Positions 1 to 9,400 of a stretch of DNA of 22,500 bases are shown one piece after another; positions within the stretch are counted from its first letter, which is position 1; every line of letters begins with the position of its first letter. The DNA comes from Glandiceps talaboti (taxonomy: Eukaryota > Hemichordata > Enteropneusta > Spengelidae): NCBI RefSeq assembly GCF_964340395.1, contig NC_135555.1, positions 20,371,447 to 20,393,946 of the forward strand, in the 5' to 3' direction. The notes under the pieces were generated by a model. It did not search any database. It had not been told where the DNA came from and worked only from the letters and a program-made list of their open reading frames with translations. Both the position numbers and the translations under genes were made by a program.

Positions 1-1045
1 TATGGTTCTGAAGCAATTCAGCCAATTATACCATGAGAAAGCCAAGTAGTGCGCATTTGAACAAAAAAATATAGCATTTATACGCTGTCGTCGACCACTG
101 CAGAGTCTTTAAACATGGATTTGTAATACCTGGGTGGGGTGGGGTGGGAGTGGGGGGTATTTTTTGAATCCTTCAATGTTATCCATCAGTCATGTATTTT
201 GAACATGATGTTGTAATATTGTGTTTGTAAGCTTACTGTCTTTCGCTGTCTTGTATTTTTTACCTTTCGATAATTTTGCCTGGAGCAAAAAGATGATTTA
301 CCATGTTTTTTTAATAGAATAAACAGTATATCTGATATCATAGAACTTACACTGCTATGGTCTGCGTATATCAGTGGTTACACTACAGTAAATATTCTTT
401 CTTGAGGACGCCGCAATGGTGAACATTTTCTCCAACTGCAATACAATATTTGTAAAGAGCAGGAGAACAGCCTTAAGATTTCATGACTTTTTTAGTACCT
501 ATATTGTAACTGGCCCACTCAAGTAAGGAATGTGTCATAGAACCACCAAAGTTCTGATCGTTTCAGTCTCCTATGGCTTACGGAAGAACTTAACACGCGC
601 CCTCTACGTCAGTATCTAGAAAACCTTCTCTCTCTCTTTTTTCTTTTGATTTTTGGTCTGAGCTCTGTTGCATTAGTTGTTGTCCAGTCTGTATTCTTAC
701 CATGAAGTGCGCTTGACAACTTGTTCTCTTAATCTAGAGAAAGTACAAGATTTCATGATCACCAAAGACAACTTCACAAATTCTACGGGTAGAATATCAA
801 GTTGGTGTTTTTGGAAACCCTGATCTATCTGAATTTTTTCATCAGCGATAGCATTCTAATTTCATTCATTAAAAGGGGGTTTTATTGGTCATCAGTTGCG
901 GTCAAGTCAACGACGTCACGTTCAGTCCTAATCTACTATTACGCCAGCTAGTGGCAGCAAGTGAACAAAGCTAGAGGTTACTTCTTGTCAAAATTTTAAG
1001 TTTTCATAAATGCTTTTGTACTTGCAGTTGTCTGAAATTTAAAAA
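1..1045. other. No gene seen
   Basis: AT-rich non-coding sequence. There is no ORF with domain character on either strand and no hairpin or tandem repeat of note, only a short GGGGT run near 134-158. Confidence 0.6.
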
Positions 1046-1080
1046 CTATCTGTGTGTATATATATATGTGTGTGTGTGTG

Positions 1081-1115
<35 letters not shown>

Positions 1116-1170
1116 ATGTCTGTCTGTCTGTCTGTATGTACGCTAAGTTTGTCATTTATTGATTGATTGA
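1046..1170. repeat. TA, TG, TCTG and GATT microsatellites
   Basis: Consecutive short runs: TA near 1056, TG at about 1067-1083, (CTGT)n at about 1085-1135 with one TATG interruption, then (TGAT)n at about 1157-1171. They border the minisatellite that follows. Confidence 0.9.
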
Positions 1171-1172
1171 TT

Positions 1173-1321
1173 GCCAGAGTGAGACCTATATAAGCACTGT
1201 CATGGTGAGACATATAGGCACTGCGAGAGTGAGCCCTAAAAGGCTGCCAGCGTGAGACCCATATAGGTTGCCAGAGTAAGATCTTTTTAGGCCGCCAGGG
1301 TGAGACCTATATAGGCACTGG
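1173..1321. repeat. Minisatellite, unit about 23-26 bp, left part
   Basis: Degenerate copies of GCCAGAGTGAGACCTATATA followed by GGCACT. Unit length varies and AGTG alternates with AATG. The same array resumes at 2005, so the element at 1322-2000 appears to have inserted into it. Confidence 0.9.
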
Positions 1322-2000
1322 TTCTAGGACAAATGCCCCCCGGACAAACGCCCCCCCCCCCCCCGGACAAATGCCCCCGGACAAACGCCCCCGTAGGACA
1401 AATGCCCCCTGGACAAACGCTCCTCGTAGGATTGTCATTGCCTACGGATAGAGATCAAAAAAATCCAGATTTTGGGAATACACTTAAAATATGGTTTTAT
1501 CACGTTTATTGTATTATTACCAAAAGCGTGCTTATAAGTGATTTTGGGTGGACAATAAAGAAAAATACAAACAACAAAGTGTGATAAACATGGGATTTGA
1601 TTTTTTAAATAAGGCAGTTACTAGGTATTGCTTAAGTGTAGAACTCCAGAATCTGATTGCATAAATGCTAGTTATTCCCTTCAAAAAGTCAAGCACATGA
1701 CGATTCTCGAAATCGGCACAATTTATGTAGCACTCTGGAATCTGATTGCATAAATATTAAGTGATAAAATCGTATTTTTAGTTTTAAGTACACCGCCTGA
1801 AATCACGTCTTTCAATCACACTGTAGTAGAAATGCTAAGTATCCCTAAAAAACATGCCTTTCTTGGTTGAATTGTGAGCCATAGTCCTACCGCAGGCATT
1901 TGTTGGGGGGCATTTGTCCGGGGGGCATTTGTCCTACGGGGCATTTGTTCGGGGGGGCATTTGTCCGGGGGCATTTGTCTGGGGGCGTTTGTCCTGTTAC
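1322..2000. mobile_element. Foldback (inverted-repeat) element inserted in a minisatellite
   Basis: The left end has tandem copies of GGACAAATGCCCCC/GGACAAACGCCCCC (about 1328-1420). The right end has the exact inverse, GGGGGCATTTGTCC and GGGGGCGTTTGTCC (about 1893-1996). The inner 450 bp is AT-rich and non-coding, with a duplicated AATCTGATTGCATAAAT at about 1653 and 1740. Both sides are flanked by the same ATAGGCACTG minisatellite sequence. This is the structure of a non-autonomous foldback transposon whose terminal repeats are themselves tandem arrays. No transposase ORF is present. Confidence 0.7.
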
Positions 2001-2004
2001 CATA

Positions 2005-2280
2005 GGCACTGCCAGAATGAGACCTATATAGGCACTGCTAGAGTGAGACCTATAGGCACTGCCAGAATGAGACCAATATAGGCTGCCAAAGTGAGACCTA
2101 TATAAGCCCAGGGTGAGACCTATTTAGTCACTACCAGAATGAGACCTATATAGGCACTGCCAGAGTGAAACCTATATAGGTACTACCAGAGTGAGACCTA
2201 TGTAGTCTGCCAGAGGGATACCTATAGGCACTATTAGAGTGACACTGCCAGAGTGACACGTATAGACACTGCCAGAGTGG
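2005..2280. repeat. Minisatellite, unit about 23-26 bp, right part
   Basis: Continuation of the GCCAGAGTGAGACC / TATATAGGCACT array beyond the foldback element. About eleven degenerate copies, some truncated or with TATTTAGTCACT variants. Confidence 0.9.
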
Positions 2281-3985
2281 TTATGCTTATAATAGTTACA
2301 GTACCGTAGCCTGGGGGGGGGGGGGCACATGTTCCCCTGAGATTTTTAGGGGAAAAAAGAAGAAAAAACTACTTTTCGAATACATAGTGATGTCATTAAA
2401 ATCGTTATTTACGTGACGATTCCTAGCACGCGCGATTTAAATTGATGGTTCACTAAAGTCAAAAGTGACTATACACTGACTCCTCGCTAGTACGTATCTT
2501 ATATCTCTATTGCACTCTGGCTTAACTTTGAATAAAAATGTGTCTAGTTGTTAAAAATTGTAACTTTTTGCAGTGTAGCAAATTAAAAATTCTTTGTGCG
2601 GGAAAGTATAAAAGAAGTGCGCACATGCACTGTGCATTTTCCGCGAGTAACAGTAGTCTTGAAAGTCTCCCTCATTTGAAGATAGCAAGTCGCAATAAAG
2701 TCGTTCAACGTGAGGTCGCCTGCTGCATGCAGTGACTCCAAAGATGTGCTCGATCTCATTTACATCTTGTTCCTTATACTAACACATTTACTGATAAAAC
2801 GGTAGTGAGATCTCTTTTTGCAATATTTGGTGGCCCTGAAAAACTATTAAACTAGGTACGCAGTTTAAGATCCACTCTTTGTGAAGATCCACTTTCAATT
2901 GTGTTCGACGTTGTCTTTTGTTAAAATGTTGTTTGATATAATTATCTCATTGCACTGACACTAACGTTATTCCGCAATTCATTTTGAAGCGACAATTTGC
3001 TATGGAAAGAATGGCCCTGAATTTGTAAACAGAGCTGTACCTTCGACATCAAAATCCAAACTTCAATTTTCATTATAATGATAATGACAAGGAGAATTCA
3101 CTGACTCAGAGTTCACCTTGGGTTCCGACATAAAGGAGGCCATAACAGTTTTGGGAGTTGGGTAAAGAAAAGGATTATTTTGTTGTGTTACTTATTCGAG
3201 AAAGCAAGGCCATCATATATCCTCATGCGGGCTTCGCTTGTCAGTAAAATGCACACTTTGTTAAATTAAGGATAGTTCTTTATATTTTCTGAATAGTACA
3301 TTTAACAATATACATTTGAGTCTATTCCAAATTATATAATATATTATATCGGGGTTTACTTGGCTCTCATGATGCATACAAGCATGAATTGAGATTAAAT
3401 TAAGCTGTTGCATATCCAATGTGCACTAAAAAGAATTGAGCAAAAATTTGTGACAATGGGAGTGGGCTGAGCAGTCATTGGGCCATCAAAGGTCTGAAAG
3501 TCTTGAAATGCTTTGTTCTCTATTCGGGAATTTTTAAAACAAAATTAAAACTTCAGGAGAAGTCATTTACCAAGTGCACAGCCGCAAAATATCTTTCACC
3601 TTTGCCACAACAAAATACACTTTCAGATAATATATAATGCATAGCATAATTGTTTCAATTCTGGTATTTTAATACCATATTCAAGTATTGTAAGACTTTA
3701 AATTATGTCTATGGTTTGATATTTTATGTCTCTAAATGTCCTCCTATACTGTCTTATTTTTGCATGTGAAATCCACATCCTGTGTAAAGTAATCTCGTTT
3801 TGATTGTTCTTGTAGTTGGCTATCACTATTATTTTAATGTATCATTGTACCATATAATTTTATATCTCCACTCTCATGACTGTAGGGGTGGTATAGTATC
3901 AAGTATCTAAACTCGACCTGAAATATTTTGCTATCATTATTTATGGTTTGTGTTATTTATCCTTGTCAAGCATTGTGAAAAAATG
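2281..3985. other. No gene seen
   Basis: AT-rich non-coding sequence with a 12-base poly-G run near 2315-2326. A TATAAAAG string lies at 2607-2614 on the plus strand, but no convincing transcript or ORF follows. The small plus-strand ORF at 2538-2735 has no recognisable features. Confidence 0.55.
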
Positions 3986-3989
3986 AAAT

Positions 3990-4245
3990 CGACCTTGTTG
4001 TGTTGTGTTGTGTTGTGTTGTTGTGTTGTGTTGTGTTGTGTTGTGTTGCGTTGTGCTAGGCTGTGTTGTCTTATGTTATGTTGTCTTGTTTTGTCTTGTC
4101 TTGTCTTGTTATCTTTTGTTGTGTTGTTGTGTTGTGTATTTTTGTTCTTGTCATGTTTTGTCTTGTTATATTGTATTGAATTCAAGTGTATTGTGTTGTG
4201 TTGTGTTGTCTTGCCTTACCTTGCCTGGCCATGCTTTGTCTTGTG
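3990..4245. repeat. TTGTG/TTGTC pentanucleotide tract
   Basis: Imperfect (TTGTG)n and (TTGTC)n over about 250 bp, with AT-rich interruptions at about 4130-4185. Open frames across it encode only Leu-Cys-Val or Thr-Gln-His runs and are not genes. Confidence 0.95.
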
Positions 4246-4250
4246 ATGCG

Positions 4251-5386
4251 TAAAATCTAATAAAGTCATCTCATTCATGAAATAAACCCACTCTCAAAAT
4301 CTTGATCACTGTTACAATGATTATACATGTTCATCACAAATGAATGGATCCGTCTGCAATTTTCTATGTTACCACATCTCTTGGTACATTTGTTGTAAAT
4401 GTCAGCACGCCCCCAAACATTTCAAGCTCTCAATACCCAGCAGCAAATTAACCAATCACAGAGTTCCTTATATACTATCCATGTTAACATGCCTGCCTCC
4501 TACAACTAAAATAACTTTGGAATGGTCGAAAGGTATTTTGACGATAAGGCACAACTTCTGAAGCAAAACCATGACGTTGGACGGTCACAGAATTGACAAG
4601 GTGTCAGCCTTTGTTATAACTAGTAAATAAACACAACGAGGTTTCGCCGGGGGGGGGGGGTGCTAGTATAGACACTTTTGAAAGCAAACAATTCAACGGA
4701 CGATTAAAATCAAATATTTGCAAATATGCTTTCGTATTGACTATATCTGACCGACAAATTATACAATACAGCTCAAACAAACAAAAATTATCACTTTTTT
4801 GAAAATCGTTATCTTTATTGTACAAGGAGAAAAGTCTAATGTTTTTTGTACATAAACACGGGTAAAAAATGTAAATAAGTTTTCGTCACAAAATGTTGAA
4901 AATGACATGTCTAACACTACAAAGGTTCCATTATAAATATGTAGTAAATATACCACAAACCATAGACACCCCGTGGTGGAGGGTCTACGCACAAACCATG
5001 CAAAGATGCAAAGTTATTATTATTAAAACTATTCATTAAGTTTATAAACTTTCAAGATCGATTAATAATATCTTTACGCATTCTAAGAAAATGAAAGTTT
5101 TGAAAACAAAATTTTCATTTTTTTACTTACAGGTAAAGACGGGACTTGAAAAATATCCTTAATGTCAAAGTTATAATATGATTGTTTTCATATTTGTCAT
5201 TCCTGCAGGATATGTTTGATAAACTTCTTTATGGACGGGTAATTCCTTTTTTGCAAGAATCACGTCATTTCACTGTAATGTTATGATATATCCGACGAAG
5301 CAATGTGTGTTCACTCTAACTGCAAAAATATCACTTCACTGAGTAAAAAAATACTGTTTTAACAACAGTGGTCAACATATGTACAT
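4251..5386. other. No gene seen; sequence downstream of the receptor gene
   Basis: AT-rich sequence with an 11-base poly-G run near 4650-4660. Short ORFs on both strands lack domain or codon signals. It may include an extended 3' UTR of the receptor if the poly(A) signal beside the stop codon is bypassed. Confidence 0.55.
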
Positions 5387-5392
5387 TTTATT
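5387..5392 (-). terminator. Candidate poly(A) signal AATAAA
   Basis: On the minus strand AATAAA begins only eight bases after the TGA of the receptor gene. If used, the 3' UTR would be a few tens of bases. Another AATAAA on the minus strand occurs near 4813-4818, which would give a UTR of about 600 bases. The sequence alone does not decide between them. Confidence 0.45.
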
Positions 5393-5399
5393 GACACAT

Positions 5400-6166
5400 T
5401 CATTTATGATCAGACGTTTCGTCATCCGTTTGATCATAAAGTTCATGATAGGCAGGAGGTGGCGCAGAAGGTATTTCTTCGTCTTCACTGTGCGCAGGCA
5501 GGTCGTAGATGATGATATCAGACCCTTCTGTGATTGGTTGTCCCATGATACTGGGAGATTGTAAAGTGTTGTTACCATCATGTTTACCATTATCAAATAC
5601 AACAGCTGCAGATTTATCGCGAGATGTAAACCAATTTGACTCTTCAAAGACCAAAGTACTGTTCATAGCTGATTTTTCCGAAGACGCAACTTTTGGGAAA
5701 TTGCGGTTGAAACTGTCTCTGTCAGTAAGGCTTGACGTCGACGACTTCGATGTTGGTGTTGTTGTCTGTGATTCTCTTTCCTCAACGACATAAGTTGATG
5801 CAGCGACAGCTGGTCCGACATCTTCTCCTGAAGTTTTGGCACTGTCTGTCTCAGACTCAGAGGAAGTCTCGGTACTACTCGGCTGAGTGTTTTGGATCGT
5901 TGTCGGTGTTGTTGTCTGTGATTGTCTTTCATCAAGGGGATCAGCTGATGCAGTTACAGCTGGGTTGACAATGTCTGCAGAGTCTTTGTCACTGTCTGTT
6001 TGATTTTGAGGGGTGTTCTCGGTACTCGGTTGGGTGTTTTGGTTCGTAGCTGGCGCCACTTTGGATGCATTGTTAGAGTTGACCCTTTTATAATGTTTAT
6101 CATAATGGACTTTGACTAAGATGACAACGCCCACAACGGCAAGAACAATGAGAATAATTTTCCAAG
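5400..6166 (-). CDS. Exon 9: transmembrane helix and cytoplasmic tail
   Basis: Acceptor CGTTTCAG|CT. The exon begins [18 protein letters not shown] (295-312), a single membrane helix, then the basic stop-transfer [10 protein letters not shown]. The tail of about 235 residues is rich in Ser, Thr, Glu and Asp and probably disordered. It contains two tandem 48-49 residue units (336-383 and 385-433). Near the end are Y515 in YDLP, an acidic EDEE patch, PSAP (527-530), PPAY (531-534) and YHEL (534-537). The stop is TGA at 5402-5400. No strict ITIM or ITAM is present. Confidence 0.92.
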
Positions 6167-6263
6167 CTGAAACGAAAATAAAAGATATACTTGATTTTAG
6201 GTTGGTAATGGTATGAATACTTTACAAGGTATCGTCTATTATACACAGCACAGAGTTTCTGTC

Positions 6264-6294
<31 letters not shown>

Positions 6295-6310
6295 TGTATG
6301 TATGTATGTG

Positions 6311-6342
<32 letters not shown>

Positions 6343-6380
6343 TGTATGTATGTATGTATGTATACATGTATGTATGTATG

Positions 6381-6411
<31 letters not shown>

Positions 6412-9400
6412 CTATGTATGCATGCATGCATGCATGCATGCATGTATGTATGTATGTATGTATGTATGTATGTATGTATGTATGTATGTATGTATGCATG
6501 CATGCATGCATGCATGCATGCATGCATGTATGCATGTATGTATGTATGTATGTATGTATGTATGTATGTATGTATGTATGTATGTATGTATGTATGTATG
6601 TGCATTGTTTTTAACATACCTTCAAATCCCTCTTCTTCAGTCTTATCTTCCCACGGCATATAAACCTCGGTCGTTCCATCTGATATGTATAAAGTCAGAG
6701 AAAACATACACCAACGGTAATGATCAGACAAGTAACATAATGTATAATTCGATACATTCATAAATCGCAATTGTAATCAATAAGGGTTGCCATGGTGAAC
6801 GTGTTGTTACACTAGACTGTAAAATCAAATGCAAATTGGTTGTAAATAACTTACTTATATTCTTCTTACAAATGTAACTATTGACAGTGCCATCGCAGTC
6901 TGATTCGTACCAGTCTGTGCTTTGAGTTGTCAGGTAAAAACACTTAGTGCCTGAGTCAGTGTCGGAGAATGATGAGTTTACAGCCCTGAAAATACAGATA
7001 AATGACAGATGCCATCTCATAGATACATATACAAAAATACAATTTCATTAAAGCATGGAATATGAAAGAGTGACAGTTTTTATAATTCGTAAATTGTATG
7101 TACGTCAATCTATGTCAGAGGGTAATAACTATTTTTAAAAAATGATATTTGTAATTTATACACAAATATAACACAAATCAGACTGTTAGTAAAACTGGCA
7201 GACTGCAGTGTATTTAGAATTTTGTATTATATCGTTTCATTTGCATACTATAATGTTAAGATTTAGATCGAGTTCTAGAAAGACATGACTACAGCAAATA
7301 ACTTGATGTTTTCAACACAGAAAAATACACACAAACGCATTGTTGATGTAAACTGAAGTATCACTGGCATGTACGTGTAGGATGCCTAAACATGATTTTA
7401 TGTCTGCCACTGAACAGTTTCACTCAAAATGTCAAAGAATGTCAAGTTCCTGGACTGCAGTACATGATGGCACCTTATTTTACAGAGTTCGTAGGTGATA
7501 TGCATCGTCGAAGCTGGGTGACTCCAGGATAGGCCGTGGACTGACTGACAGGGAAAGCGTTGGCTGTTCTACAGCGTCAGCGACGCGATAACAAGCAGCA
7601 TACATAGCCAGCCCATGTAATCTTGGTTTCTTTTGAACGGTACCTTGTAGAATTGTGTTGGTGTATCGCCCAGGTGGAAAAAAAAATATTGTCAAAAAGG
7701 ATATTAAACGACAATGCCCACTTACTCGTATATGACTTCAGTAGCGTCGATCCACAGAAAAGCAGAGTGAAGGTATTGTAGTCCGATCCAGTAGTTGAGA
7801 GTGTTTGGAATATGGCTCTCTGCCAAAAACAAACGACAACAAATGAAAACACAATCATTATTAGTTACATTGGAACTGAACTAAAAGACTCCTACTGGCT
7901 TGAACAGTTATAATGGTACCCGTATGACAGTATGGTTCAATGCACTATTATTATAAAACGTGTAAGAGATACAGTGCCAATGACAACTTTATACTGTCAT
8001 GTTATAGTCGATTTGTTTTTCAATCCTTCATGATCATTATTTTGTAAGAATAATTCCCAAAACGTTTCCAAACCCCCAAAGAACAACGATAACATCGTAA
8101 AGGCCAAATCGGAGTGAGATCCCAATCAACCAATGTTAACACGATTTCCTGTGTGCTGTATCAGTCTTTTAGAAACCAAAGGGCTGGCAAGATTTTGAAG
8201 AAAGTAACACTAACGTTTAGTGCTTCACCATCATTAAATTCACTCCCCTTATGGATATTAAATAGTGGGAAGGCACTCCCATAGAAAGGCAATATGATAA
8301 GGGTATGTGCCTCCCCGCAGTGTGTCATATTTTCACTGGGAAAAAATTGGTCAATTTTTATTTGAAAATTCGATTATCATGCGGTCAATACATGGGAAAT
8401 GTCTTACACAGGATGAGAATAAAGAAAATCGACAGGATGATTGTCGGTCTGGTTTTTCTTTTTATACATGGATCGATATTTTGGACTTGGATCGCACACC
8501 CGTCTGAAAATTGGGGAGTACCACCCCCGGGGGGTTCAATAGTTGAGAATTGTCTTATTACTTACTTATGAATTCGATTTCTTCAAAACTTGAAATGCTA
8601 GCAAGATTAGAGGCTTCATAACCACAGTAAATCTGAGCTGCTTTCCATGTCTGGACATCACTTTTGACTTTATAACAGTTAGTACCATTTTGATGCCAAG
8701 ATGGCGGACAATTTACATTAACGGCTAAAAAGGAAAAAACAAACAAATGTAATAAGTCTTCCAACAACTGAAAGGAAATAAAAATTTTTACAAAAATGAC
8801 TCCAAACATTTAGCCTACCTGTTGCCTTGAAGGACTAATGTTACCACACTATTTCAATTATCCTAACTGTATCCTACCTGTAGTCTTGAAGGACTAATGT
8901 TACCACACTATTTCAACTATTCTAACTGTAGCCTACCTGTAGTCTTGAAGGACTAATGCTACCACACTATTTCAACTATTCTAACTGTAGCCTACCTGTA
9001 GTCTTGAAGGACTAATGCTACCACACTATTTCAACTATCCTAACTGTATCCTACCTGTAGTCTTGAAGGACTAATGCTACCACACTATTTCAACTATTCT
9101 AACTGTAGCCTACCTGTAGTCTTGAAGGACTAATGCTACCACACTATTTCAACTATCCTAACTGTATCCTACCTGTAGTCTTGAAGGACTAATGCTACCA
9201 CACTATTTCAACTATTCTAACTGTAGCCTACCTGTAGTCTTGAAGGACTAATGCTACCACACTATTTCAACTATTCTAACTGTAGCCTACCTGTAGTCTT
9301 GAAGGACTAATGCTACCACACTATTTCAACTATTCTAACTGTAGCCTACCTGTAGCCTTGAAGGACTAATGCTACCACATTATTTCAACTATCCTAACTG

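Noticed and set aside
2600-2735. Promoter with TATAAAAG at 2607 driving a small plus-strand ORF
   Set aside because: The TATA match is good, but the ORF starts upstream of it and no gene-like sequence follows.
3937-4253. Cysteine/valine/leucine-rich ORFs
   Set aside because: Readings of the TTGTG/TTGTC tract.
5400-5580. ITIM or ITAM in the receptor tail
   Set aside because: Y515 is followed by Pro at +3, and Y534 has Pro at -2, so neither fits the strict consensus. No paired YxxL/I with ITAM spacing is present.
5379-5968. Plus-strand and other-frame ORFs over exon 9
   Set aside because: Shadows of the coding exon; the chosen minus-strand frame continues in phase from eight upstream exons and carries the membrane helix.
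6213-6770. ORFs of Cys-Met-Tyr-Val and His-Thr-Tyr-Ile repeats as independent genes
   Set aside because: They are readings of the TATG/CATG tract in all frames. Only the frame continuous with exon 8 has any plausible biological meaning, and that as an intron-retention product.
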